A DNA stretch of 64,000 bases from Sacculina carcini (lineage: Eukaryota; Arthropoda; Thecostraca; Sacculinidae). The notes under the pieces were generated by a model, which had not been told where the DNA came from, made no database searches, and saw nothing but the letters and a program-made list of their open reading frames with translations. Shown in pieces: positions 49,101 to 64,000 of the stretch (position 1 is its first letter; every line of letters starts with the position of its first letter). A program made the position numbers and the translations under genes. The stretch covers positions 6,759,108 through 6,823,107 of the forward strand of contig OU696580.1 of the NCBI GenBank assembly GCA_916048095.2, written 5' to 3'.

Positions 49101-49560
49101 GTAAAACGTATATTTTATCAAAAACTATTTCTCATTTTTCATGAAAACATTAAATTCTTGACTTTCTTTGCCTTTTGGATCAAATGCTTCTTTAAGGCGT
49201 CTATGTTTATCAACATTTTTAATAACAAGCCAAATTCAAAACAGCGATATTTTTCAATAACAAAATATTCCAGTATGCAAACAGCATTAAACACTTATAG
49301 TTGTATTTAAAAATTAATTCTGTGTGCGTGTTAGTGTGGAGGGTTTGGTATCTCTGGTGCCTGAAGAGTGGTTTAGTGCGTTGGGAGGCGGAATTCCTGA
49401 TGGCCAGTTGTTTAGCGGATTGTGTATTAAAGGTCGTACTTATCGGAGACAAGCGGCCGCAACATTCAGTCATCTTTTGCAATTGCACGCCGAGCGGCGG
49501 CTGGTTTTAACCCAGAGCCGGGCGTTCGGTGAAATTAGCATTCTGTCTGCAGCAGCGTGA
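5354..49560 (+). CDS. REC8: REC8-like meiotic cohesin kleisin, complete, 15 exons
   Basis: Exons: 5354-5496, 8244-8386, 37321-37384, 38222-38349, 39207-39298, 40691-40870, 41723-41930, 42590-42767, 43462-43567, 44109-44357, 44856-45050, 45597-45679, 46199-46269, 48692-48749, 49335-49560. All junctions are GT-AG, every phase matches, and the sum is 2124 nt (707 codons plus TGA). The N-terminal kleisin domain (exons 1-3, about residues 1-117) shows [23 protein letters not shown] and [28 protein letters not shown] and RFSLYLS are REC8-like, not RAD21-like. Exon 5 has [20 protein letters not shown]. Exons 10-11 have [10 protein letters not shown] and [13 protein letters not shown]. The last exon is the C-terminal winged helix that binds SMC1 ([19 protein letters not shown]). 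The protein should close the SMC1-SMC3 ring on meiotic chromosomes. Introns carry transposons, (CA)/(GT) tracts and a nested USP gene. RAD21L is a less likely alternative. Confidence 0.9.
5880..6134. repeat. TTTATATAGCGC repeat followed by (CA)n tract
   Basis: The block CGGTCATTTATATAGCGCAT at about 5895 is followed by a (CA)n-rich tract at about 6006-6134. The same TTTATA-GCGC core next to (CA)n recurs at about 61262-61330 and 63178-63240, so it is a dispersed element associated with microsatellites. It lies in REC8 intron 1. Confidence 0.5.
6226..7891 (-). mobile_element. CR1-like non-LTR retrotransposon, internally deleted
   Basis: Minus-strand frames encode the end of an apurinic-type endonuclease ([15 protein letters not shown] and [12 protein letters not shown], about 7891-7700). 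Next comes the endonuclease-RT linker with the usual [16 protein letters not shown] and [19 protein letters not shown] (about 7530-7330). After a gap comes the RT C-terminal block [20 protein letters not shown] at about 6590. The catalytic RT core is missing and the frames are interrupted, so it is a dead copy in REC8 intron 1. The CR1/L2 assignment rests on these blocks only. Confidence 0.7.
7960..8205 (+). repeat. Dispersed retroposon 3' end with AAT tail, copy
   Basis: This copy has the longer upstream part of the family: CATTAGCTTC, CTTGGCTAAAACCTTTACTT and CTCTCTGTACAT, then CCACCGCATGGTGGTAATAG and an AATAAT tail. It ends about 40 bp before REC8 exon 2. The upstream part also precedes the copy near 2640-2810. 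Confidence 0.6.
9130..10240 (-). mobile_element. I/Nimb-like non-LTR retrotransposon fragment
   Basis: Minus-strand frames read an endonuclease end ([10 protein letters not shown], about 10120), the endonuclease-RT linker ([20 protein letters not shown], about 9880) and the N-terminal RT region ([20 protein letters not shown] and FSHASYRP, about 9320-9220). The RT is cut off just where the catalytic palm would begin. Frame changes near 9717-9760 show decay. The family is inferred from block order. It may be related to the RNase H-containing fragment at 29612-30363. Confidence 0.65.
10256..11327 (-). pseudogene. mariner (DD34D) transposase, frameshifted
   Basis: The frame starting at 11327 has the N-terminal paired helix-turn-helix of mariner transposases ([20 protein letters not shown] and RSGRPAELD). 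The catalytic part continues in shifted frames: the first Asp in VVTGDEKRC, the second in [12 protein letters not shown] and the third in [11 protein letters not shown]. Exactly 34 residues lie between the second and third Asp, as expected for the mariner DD34D class. At least two frame changes break it. I did not find convincing terminal inverted repeats. The GC-rich coding region stands out against the A/T-rich surroundings. Confidence 0.85.
11429..11772 (+). repeat. tRNA-Val-like SINE, copy 1
   Basis: The head reads GGACTCCGTGGTGTAGTGGT then TAGCACACCCGCCTCACAAG (box A, and an anticodon loop that would read CAC). Box B follows as GGTTCGAAACC. A body of about 270 bp ends near CTTTAACCTGCTCCCAG. 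A second copy in opposite orientation lies at about 45086-45438. The head resembles tRNA-Val; the rest is not tRNA, so this is a SINE and not a tRNA gene. Confidence 0.8.
11876..15700 (-). mobile_element. CR1-like non-LTR retrotransposon with ORF1, degraded
   Basis: On the minus strand, an ORF1 part (about 15154-14717) has two zinc knuckles, [14 protein letters not shown] and [13 protein letters not shown]. The endonuclease N-terminus [16 protein letters not shown] and IVETWL lies at about 14490-14380, and GGGVGCPF and [10 protein letters not shown] follow. The RT blocks lie at 12868-12172: [54 protein letters not shown] and YADNIQLY. The YADN in place of the usual YADD would kill polymerase activity. 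The 3' side ends near a (TTCAA)n tail at 11880-11902. Frames are broken, and an inverted duplication interrupts 13500-14070. Confidence 0.75.
13500..14036. repeat. Inverted duplication (about 205-bp arms) inside the CR1-like element
   Basis: The segment of about 13497-13702 (minus-strand reading [20 protein letters not shown]) is repeated in reverse complement at about 13828-14036 (plus-strand [20 protein letters not shown]). A spacer of about 125 bp separates the arms. The sequence CCCAGTAGTTGAATTCGCCT also occurs twice in direct orientation, at about 13787 and 14042. The arms are long and similar enough to fold back. Confidence 0.85.
15660..16378 (-). CDS. Unidentified ORF with a degenerate P-loop-like motif
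   Basis: The N-terminal ~240 codons of a 389-codon open frame (16378 to 15209) do not match a family I recognise. Near residue 195 the frame reads [14 protein letters not shown], which resembles a Walker A loop (GxxGxGKT/S) with the essential Lys replaced by Asn. [12 protein letters not shown] follows, with an acidic pair that could be Walker B-like or a nucleotide-kinase-type DxD. The later part of the frame (from about 15660 down) is Pro/Ser/Arg-rich and runs into the CR1-like ORF1, so the frame may be a fusion made by insertion. It adjoins one copy of the A segment of the XK-like repeat at 16,440. Confidence 0.35.
16440..17215 (-). pseudogene. XK-related-like gene fragment (A segment, outlying copy A1)
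   Basis: This copy is near-identical to the A segments inside the tandem array at about 24253-25037, 26169-26957 and 28089-28877. Minus-strand frames read [40 protein letters not shown] and [12 protein letters not shown]. In the array copies the first frame runs directly into the B-segment membrane part ([20 protein letters not shown]). Here it runs at 16,457 into unrelated sequence, so this copy lost its B part. A (TAA)-tailed retroposon follows at 17216. Confidence 0.5.
17216..17470 (-). repeat. Dispersed retroposon 3' end with (TTA)n tail, minus copy
   Basis: The block starts with TTATTATTATTATTAATATT and continues AATTACAGGCAAATCCAGTA and TGCAAGCACTATTACCACCC to CGCCCAAAAGATTAAGAGAG. It is the reverse complement of the copy at 1410-1516. 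It sits exactly at the A1 edge where a B segment would start in the array, so it marks a rearrangement or insertion junction. Confidence 0.65.
17480..17805 (+). pseudogene. C2H2 zinc-finger gene fragment (C segment, copy C1)
   Basis: The plus strand reads one intact finger [20 protein letters not shown] followed by HIMTH and the standard TGEKP linker. A second finger is broken by a stop (KKFAR then TAA then SHLTKH). A third is half a finger ([17 protein letters not shown]) that loses its histidines. The C-x2-C-x12-H-x3-H spacing is visible in the first finger. Copies of this segment in the array (C2-C6) keep only the later fingers. The Gypsy element splits this C segment; its right part resumes at 22297. 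Confidence 0.75.
17823..18186. mobile_element. 364-bp insertion with 11-bp direct repeats
   Basis: CTAGACCGGCG occurs at 17812-17822 and again at 18187-18197, directly flanking the block like a target-site duplication. The block begins TGTATGTAGCGG and ends GCGCTACACATCG. It contains an AATAAA-like signal on the minus strand near 17935 and a short (CA) tract. Its ends are loosely inverted (GTAGCG and CGCTAC). An 11-bp duplication is long for an LTR element, and I do not recognise the family. Confidence 0.5.
18187..21153 (-). CDS. Gypsy pol polyprotein (PR-RT-RH-IN), 988 codons, C-terminus cut
   Basis: Domains in order: aspartic protease with [13 protein letters not shown] (about residue 55); reverse transcriptase with the active site YVDDILVAS (about residue 355); RNase H with [12 protein letters not shown] and [12 protein letters not shown]; and integrase. 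Integrase has an HHCC zinc finger (HDLAHPG, then CLQCQRAK) and a DDE core ([31 protein letters not shown]). The frame overlaps the end of gag by 79 nt in a different phase, so expression would need frameshifting. It stops at [14 protein letters not shown], before the GPY/F-like C-terminal module normally found in this group. All core catalytic residues are present, but the missing 3' end makes autonomous retrotransposition unlikely. Confidence 0.9.
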   Translation of the reverse strand: MLLPSCVRPRRHQLPRAVQLPADFKLAALGQVAPVSATQPQPLLFVTDLTSGQSLLVDTGAQVSVWPRSRLQQSAVESSDSTPRLRAADGRPITAHGTYRATLRLAGMSAVTYKWCFVVADTPTAILGAEFLANFRLSIDMAQRQLSDGSSVAFSTPHPAIAAACGIMSVNPMNWEHVLQEFPTITAQPDFNRPPVHNTVHRIPTQGQPVYGRVRRLAPEKLAAVRREFDRLLSLGIVRRSSSAWSSPLHVVPKADGGLRVCGDYRALNAITKPDRYPVPFLHDSVAQLAGSTVFSRLDILRAYHHIPVAEEDVPKTAVVTPFGLFEFRRLCFGLRSAAQTFQRFLDEALRGVHGCFAYVDDILVASKSVEQHERHLRAVLQRLNDIGVQLNVGKCVVGVSELDFLGHHLSHAGVAPTAKRAAEVQSFPEPATQAQLRRFIGMVTFYHRLIPQASQLLAPLHALIDTRTKRSQKPVTWTPDARDAFSRAKRALNDIVQLAFPVTGAPLSVQVDASATGVGGVLHQYVDGVWRPLSFHSRQLTPTERRYSTFGREMLAAYSAVRHFRHTPEGRTFTLFTDHKPLTSAIGSGADTYSPREVRHLDYVSQFTSDIRHVPGEQNPVADALSRTVGMLVAPTPPFDDFSALADAQQEDADTLQLVQAADGDHSLKLRHVPLDCGRRLWCDYSTGRCRPVLPTALRRPFFNLLHDLAHPGVAASQKMVAERFVWRGLKKDVQSWVRTCLQCQRAKTHRHTRAAPHAFRPPSSRFADLHIDLVGPLPTSDGFTHMLTIIDRYTRWIEAIPLASTTAEDVAKALLRQWIARFGVPDSIVSDQGPQFESRLWSSLMTLLGVKKKRTTAYHPQANGLVERAHRQLKASLRATCNNNNWTDRLPLVLLGIRSAVKTDIGCSSAELVYGEPLRLPGELVTPSAAPELSPITFCERLKAAMHELRPTPPRQTQHQSHVPHALRSCTHVFVRADGHSGLSPV
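21075..21953 (-). CDS. Gypsy gag, 292 codons
   Basis: The N-terminal part has the gag capsid-like pattern ([20 protein letters not shown] and [19 protein letters not shown] blocks, [14 protein letters not shown]). An Ala-rich segment and a basic [14 protein letters not shown] tract follow. The C-terminal knuckle [18 protein letters not shown] follows the C-x2-H-x9-C-x3-C (CHCC) pattern of CsRn1-type gag, not the CCHC of most Gypsy elements. The frame is open from ATG to stop and its 3' end overlaps pol. Confidence 0.85.
   Translation of the reverse strand: MPNDTAAFPHLTDGEPVQREDEGDNGRPATSFRLPPFSPEEPELWLTQVNCAFAVSGITSPVRQFQFLVANLPMDVATELKDVIRGPPNFQLLCEKLTTRMAQSRAARLDAMLRHQHLGDQNPSQLLRRMRGELEGAGSSSVDTGLLRTLFLQRLPNNVKAAISLLPDTTSLSELAAAADRFMDATRADQPLVSVAAVQSTHEAARGSARADPAVQQLLAAVTELTAAVREMTTARAREPAPGAYRRQRSRSRTRSPPRTDEADAGMCYYHRAFGRDAINCRAPCSFRPTLN
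21991..22006 (-). other. Primer-binding site complementary to tRNA-Trp
   Basis: On the minus strand the site reads TGGTGACCCCGACGTG. It directly follows the putative 5' LTR and precedes gag. The TGGTGACCCCGACG form is the known tRNA-Trp-type site of the CsRn1 group. Confidence 0.8.
22007..22296 (-). repeat. Gypsy 5' LTR (about 290 bp)
   Basis: On the minus strand it starts TGTAGCGACTGCG at 22296 and ends just before the primer-binding site. It is A/T-rich with ATTAAACTCGCATC near its end. No second copy is found at the other end of the element, so the boundaries rest on the TG start, the primer-binding site and the empty-site comparison. Confidence 0.6.
22381..29281 (-). pseudogene. XK-related-like membrane protein fragments, 8 copies (B segments)
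   Basis: Each B segment on the minus strand reads [20 protein letters not shown], then [17 protein letters not shown], then a stop-containing stretch. The hydrophobic helix with D-x-G-x-D-I-W and the FGLTLT block resemble the first membrane segments of XK/XKR lipid-scramblase-family proteins. A second frame in the same segment reads [20 protein letters not shown] and [11 protein letters not shown]. In B3, B5 and B7 the frame is continuous with A ([20 protein letters not shown]). In the other copies it is fused to antisense zinc-finger sequence ([12 protein letters not shown]). None gives a full XKR protein. The assignment rests on a short match. Confidence 0.45.
22768..29475 (+). pseudogene. 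C2H2 zinc-finger fragments, 5 copies (C segments)
   Basis: C2-C6 each repeat [20 protein letters not shown], then a broken finger (KKFAR then TAA), a second [11 protein letters not shown] start and the degenerate tail [14 protein letters not shown]. Every full array copy (C2-C5) carries the same TAA at the same place, so the damage predates amplification. Bounds by copy are about 22768-23122, 23510-23864, 25425-25783, 27345-27703 and 29282-29474. The last is truncated inside the segment at CAAGATTTGCCTCTA. Confidence 0.7.
29612..30363 (+). mobile_element. Non-LTR retrotransposon 3' fragment: RNase H plus C-terminal zinc motif
   Basis: The plus frame has RNase H landmarks: [25 protein letters not shown] and [19 protein letters not shown]. 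The tail has [20 protein letters not shown] and [18 protein letters not shown], a C/H motif typical of I/R1-type elements. The frame stops at TAT TGA (30361-30363). The part is about 250 codons, so the RT lies elsewhere or is lost. It begins about 140 bp after the end of the tandem array. Confidence 0.8.
30529..30894 (-). CDS. Coiled-coil ORF, possible retrotransposon ORF1 N-terminus
   Basis: An open frame of 121 codons starts [16 protein letters not shown]. It contains heptad-like leucines and charged residues ([20 protein letters not shown] and [19 protein letters not shown]). A basic N-terminus followed by a coiled coil fits ORF1/gag of non-LTR elements, but there is no zinc knuckle and no family match. 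It could belong with the knuckle fragment at 31864-32400. Confidence 0.35.
   Translation of the reverse strand: MPRPKRKRTPEADNDTRSYRDEDHGNASLMVENAPPTEAVASLRSLIVATRDTLQESIEDLSSQVRALHEKVESLVEKDDVRSETLKAVREATSKVGECGRNVAESNSQMMRLSAQVATLH
30900..31178 (+). mobile_element. Ty3/Gypsy integrase C-terminal fragment with polypurine tract
   Basis: The plus frame reads [32 protein letters not shown] and [16 protein letters not shown], then TGA at 31159-31161. This is the C-terminal module found at the end of CsRn1/Kabuki-type pol. A purine run AGGAGGGGG follows at about 31166 and then TGTGGCGTG, which could be a polypurine tract and the start of a 3' LTR. It is the part missing from the Gypsy element at 17806-22296, but on the opposite strand and 9 kb away. 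Confidence 0.65.
31179..31863. other. Possible 3' LTR remnant and unassigned sequence
   Basis: Sequence from TGTGGCGTGTG onward is GT-rich and could be LTR, but I find no matching second copy. No conserved coding block is seen on either strand. Confidence 0.3.
31864..32400 (-). mobile_element. Non-LTR ORF1 (gag-like) fragment with zinc knuckles
   Basis: Minus-strand reading from about 32400 gives [58 protein letters not shown] and [11 protein letters not shown]. Repeated C-x2-C...H...C knuckles followed by PVWQKEK are typical of ORF1 in I/Jockey/Nimb elements. It lies downstream of the nested USP gene within REC8 intron 2. Confidence 0.65.
32401..34574. other. No recognised gene
   Basis: Two medium open frames occur here: minus 33290-32838, with a basic [20 protein letters not shown] stretch, and minus 34234-34037, with [20 protein letters not shown]. 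Neither matches a family I know, and neither is linked by splice sites to the USP gene. The second might be a fragment of a transposase. The rest is A/T-rich intron 2 of REC8. Confidence 0.4.
34575..36664 (-). CDS. USP37: USP37-type ubiquitin-specific protease, 3 exons, nested antisense in REC8 intron 2
   Basis: Exons 36664-35358, 35219-35057 and 34811-34575 (phases 2 and 0, GT-AG) give 568 codons and a stop. The Cys box is [17 protein letters not shown]; the Asn five residues before the Cys (oxyanion hole) is kept. [12 protein letters not shown] is the QDAHEFL-type box. CCQCKRQ and [10 protein letters not shown] are CxxC pairs, and [13 protein letters not shown] follows. Exon 2 encodes a ubiquitin-interacting motif, [17 protein letters not shown]. 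Exon 3 has the His box [12 protein letters not shown], the Asp YDDLRV and the end GYIFIYMHK. The UIM inserted between the halves of the USP fold and the [11 protein letters not shown] block point to the USP37/26/29 group. The N-terminal PH-like domain of USP37 is not seen, so upstream exons may be missing; the ATG at 36664 is provisional because the frame stays open about 75 nt upstream. Introns argue against a processed copy. Confidence 0.88.
36975..37235 (+). repeat. Dispersed repeat, copy 1 (partner inverted at about 63718-63975)
   Basis: CAGTCTGTCAAAGTTTTATT, ATCCAAAAGAACAAGCTTCA, GTAAATTAACACGTGAATGA and CCTAGTATTTCAGGC are repeated in the same order on the minus strand from about 63975 to 63718. 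No ORF is present. One copy lies just upstream of REC8 exon 3 and the other in the SOS intron upstream of its REM exon. Confidence 0.8.
38350..38800 (+). repeat. ATC-rich minisatellite in REC8 intron 4
   Basis: Degenerate repeats of TATCATCTTATCTCCCCATC-type sequence begin directly at the exon 4 donor (38350) and run for about 440 bp. They create long Ser/Ile/Tyr-rich open frames that are not coding. The pyrimidine bias lies on the REC8 sense strand. Confidence 0.75.
39574..39637 (+). repeat. (CA)n microsatellite, REC8 intron 5
   Basis: A near-perfect (CA)n tract with one CATACA interruption. Downstream, (ATC)n lies at about 39713-39734. The rest of the intron to 40400 holds no recognised gene. 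Confidence 0.9.
40907..43083. repeat. Pair of inverted hAT-like ends bracketing REC8 exons 7-8
   Basis: The 25-bp sequence at 40907-40931 (containing GACCAGTGGTTCTCAACC) recurs in reverse complement at 43059-43083 with one mismatch. CAGTGGTTC(T/C)CAACC is the classic terminal repeat of hAT transposons and their MITEs. Inside the right end, GCGGCACCATTGGCAAGCC and a second GGCGGCACC support a hAT-derived sequence. The match extends past the usual CAG end into TCAATTAGAC on both sides. Confidence 0.6.
41635..41722 (+). repeat. (TC)n tract forming the polypyrimidine tract of REC8 exon 7
   Basis: About 70 bp of TCTCTC repeats with CCCTC and TATC interruptions run to the exon 7 acceptor (GTGAGACAG at 41714-41722). 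It is an unusually long polypyrimidine tract made of microsatellite. Confidence 0.8.
45086..45438 (-). repeat. tRNA-Val-like SINE, copy 2
   Basis: On the minus strand from 45438 it reads GGACTCCGTGGTGTAGTGGT, with the CGCCTCACAAGCGG-type anticodon arm and a box B GGTTCGAATC. The body is alignable with the copy at 11429-11772 through GAAGTCGAAGCTTATGAACA and TGACAGCTGCTACACGGGAA. It lies in REC8 intron 11, starting about 35 bp after the exon 11 donor. Confidence 0.85.
46398..47662. mobile_element. Non-autonomous hAT-like transposon, 1265 bp, 8-bp TSD
   Basis: The element begins TAGGGCTGTCAAAA and ends TTTTGGCAGCCCTA. It is flanked by the direct 8-bp duplication TTCATTAC at 46390-46397 and 47663-47670. 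An 8-bp duplication and CAGGGCTG-like ends fit hAT. Both sub-terminal regions carry many copies of AAAAAGTAACCTAA. No transposase is encoded. It interrupts a (TAA)-tailed retroposon copy, whose parts lie at about 46362-46397 and 47671-47760, so the insertion history is readable. Confidence 0.85.
48433..48540 (+). promoter_or_regulatory. Three 30-bp tandem repeats with CCAAT boxes in REC8 intron 13
   Basis: CCAATCAGCGGCCG occurs at 48433, 48463 and 48493, exactly 30 bp apart. An inverted box (GATTGGCGG) lies at about 48398 and GCGCCATCTTTTGAG at about 48528. CCAATCAG is the NF-Y consensus. The GC-rich patch (about 48345-48540) stands out in an A/T-rich intron. The same DNA also reads as an open frame with a 10-residue repeat ([10 protein letters not shown]). 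A promoter or enhancer and a small coding repeat are both possible. Confidence 0.4.
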
Positions 49561-49721
49561 AAACTCATCGTTCAATGTGTTTGTGTTTGGTGTTTTCTCG
49601 CCCCGTTGCTTGGTGTTTGTATGTTTGTGTTTTTTATTGTTGAATTCGATTCGATTTTTTGTTGAAACGTTGCGTTTTTATTCGTTCATTCATTTATTGA
49701 CACAATTGGTTGACAAGTTTC

Positions 49722-49727
49722 AATAAA
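49722..49727 (+). terminator. REC8 polyadenylation signal
   Basis: AATAAA lies 162 bp after the REC8 stop codon (TGA 49558-49560), in a T-rich stretch. It is the first such signal after the stop on the plus strand. Confidence 0.6.
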
Positions 49728-49884
49728 ACACTGACAATATTTTGAGCCGCTCATCTTCTCTATCTGACAAACAACAACAAAAAACACGACGGTAAACAAT
49801 TCGTTTCAATCGAGTACAACTCACAACACACTCAACAATATAAAAGCACAGCCAGACACACGCGTAAAGCGCGCACACACACAA

Positions 49885-50045
49885 ACACATACAGTATTTT
49901 CCCGTGAATAAGAGGTCATTTTTGTGGTCTAAAATTCCATCATGGAAATAGGGGATCTTTTATACATGGGAGTAAATATTTTAGCACCAGTATCTAACGA
50001 TATCTGATGAAACATTGAATGAAAGCGCATATAAAATTCATAATT
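49885..50045. repeat. Dispersed MITE-like repeat, copy 1 (relative at 61555-61735)
   Basis: The blocks CATACAGTATTTTCCCGTGA, ATAAGAGGTCATTTTTGTGG and TCTAAAATT recur as CATACAGTATTTGCCTGTGT, ATAAGATATCATTTTTGG and TCTAAATTTT at 61555. No ORF is present. Both copies lie outside exons: one between REC8 and SOS, one in an SOS intron. Confidence 0.55.
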
Positions 50046-50513
50046 ACCCAGGATACATATTTTCAGCTATTGATAGTCATTTCAAATAGATTCCAAAACT
50101 ATTTCGAAATAGTTATAGATAAAGTTATTCCTTACGAAAAAATCGAAGAATTTTTGCCTAAAAATCGATGGGTACTCGGGAAGATACGATACACACACAA
50201 ACACACACACACACACATACACATACATACACACTGTGAGCAACATCTCAGCTATTACAGTAATGCTGTTTGTGTATCTGTGTGTCGTTTTGAACGTACA
50301 CCAAAACACACACACATACACACACCGCCATTTTGGACAATACCCGTCTAACACCTGGCGACACTAACAATTATCCAACACACACACACACGCATACACA
50401 CTAATATGCACACACACACACACATGTAATTTCAATGAGTATCGCTTATTCAGCTAATTTGAGTAAGAAATCGGCGATTGACAATTATCTCTCGCAAAAT
50501 GTCATCAATATTA

Positions 50514-50562
<49 letters not shown>

Positions 50563-50628
50563 CACTAACACACACATACAGAAACAAACACAGACACATA
50601 AACAAGCACAAGCATATTCAAGGCGGTG

Positions 50629-63124
<12,496 letters not shown>

Positions 63125-63130
63125 CTGCAG

Positions 63131-64000
63131 ACAAACATACAAACACACATTACATTACATTACATTACATTAAGACATTTATATCGCGCTTTTCACTCGA
63201 GGGTCTCAAAAACGCTCACACACACACACACAAACACATACACAAAACAGACAAGCACATTCACATTTACATACGTAAAAATACACTCACACACACACAT
63301 ACATATTGAATAAGACAACACAACAGACATACAAAGACATATACTGAGATTGACAAGGAACACAACACAACAGACATACAAGGACAAATAACAGAACTCA
63401 ACACAATAACAAACAGACAGCATACAATGGGGAAACATACATACACAAGAACAGAAAACACACACAGACACACACACACACACACATGAAACACATACAC
63501 AAAGCAGACAAAATAAGGAAACAATCAGACCTTATAATCACTACTAATATATGCAATGTTATTAAGACAGTAATAAGACTTGGTGAGACACACACACACA
63601 CACACACACACATGCATCTACAGATATATGGCAGAAATAGTGGATCCAGAAGAGATTGGATTAACGTAGGTCTGATCATATTGTCATATTGTCACCATGT
63701 CATTTTTCAGGCCTGAAATACTAGGTTTTTATTAGTACTACCGGGTCCAATAAGCCCAGTTAAAATTAGAACTTTTTTCTGGTAGTATTTTTCAAATGTT
63801 CTGTTTGTTCCACATATACAATATGTTGACAAAATCCGTCCTTTCCTATCATTCACGTGTTAATTTACGTTTTTCATCAAGCTATTGCACATATTTGTAC
63901 TTTATTAACATTGATATAATTCATACTGTAATGAAGCTTGTTCTTTTGGATAAATAAAACTTTGACAGACTGAATTTTTTACTCTCAAAAATAGCTCTGG
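63131..64000. other. SOS intron, repeats only
   Basis: No SOS exon was found to the right of 63124. The stretch holds the TTACA/TTTATATCGCGC repeat with (CA)n (63140-63240), more CA tracts to 63620, and the inverted partner of the 36975 repeat at about 63718-63975. Confidence 0.6.

Overview
The window is animal (metazoan) nuclear DNA. It holds spliced genes with GT-AG introns and conserved animal protein families, tRNA-derived SINEs, mariner, hAT and Ty3/Gypsy elements, several non-LTR retrotransposon fragments, and a very heavy load of (CA)n/(GT)n microsatellites. The species cannot be read from the sequence. The mix of CsRn1-like Gypsy, I/CR1-like non-LTR and mariner elements suggests an invertebrate, perhaps an arthropod, but that is only an inference.

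Four protein-coding genes were assembled exon by exon from conserved peptide blocks and splice-phase bookkeeping. (1) RIOX1/NO66-like ribosomal oxygenase, minus strand, about 1520-4881, first four exons, running off the left edge. (2) REC8-like meiotic cohesin kleisin, plus strand, 5354-49560, 15 exons whose phases all fit and which sum to 707 codons plus stop. It is head-to-head with RIOX1, with 472 bp between the ATGs. (3) A USP37-type ubiquitin protease, minus strand, 34575-36664, three exons, lying wholly inside the 28.9-kb second intron of REC8. (4) Son of sevenless (SOS), minus strand, 50629-63124. Its last 12 coding exons (REM, RasGEF and proline-rich tail, 758 codons) are present, tail-to-tail with REC8; its 5' exons lie beyond the right edge.

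REC8 intron 2 (8387-37320) is a transposon graveyard. It holds an I/Nimb-like fragment, a broken mariner, a tRNA-Val-like SINE, a CR1-like element with an internal inverted duplication, and an unidentified ORF with a degenerate P-loop. It also holds a CsRn1-type Ty3/Gypsy element with long open gag and pol frames, inserted into a repeat unit. To its right lies a 7.2-kb near-identical higher-order tandem array (period about 1.92 kb). This array joins pieces of an XK-related-like membrane protein gene to pieces of a C2H2 zinc-finger gene in the opposite orientation. More non-LTR and Gypsy fragments follow, then the nested USP gene.

The right half is dominated by short REC8 and SOS exons separated by (CA)n/(GT)n-rich introns, including one perfect (CA)560 tract of 1120 bp. 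On the sense strand many acceptors follow (TG)n tracts and several donors are followed by (CA)n. This pattern could let intron ends pair with each other and is one of the more interesting signals here. Most long open frames in this half are translated microsatellite and not genes.
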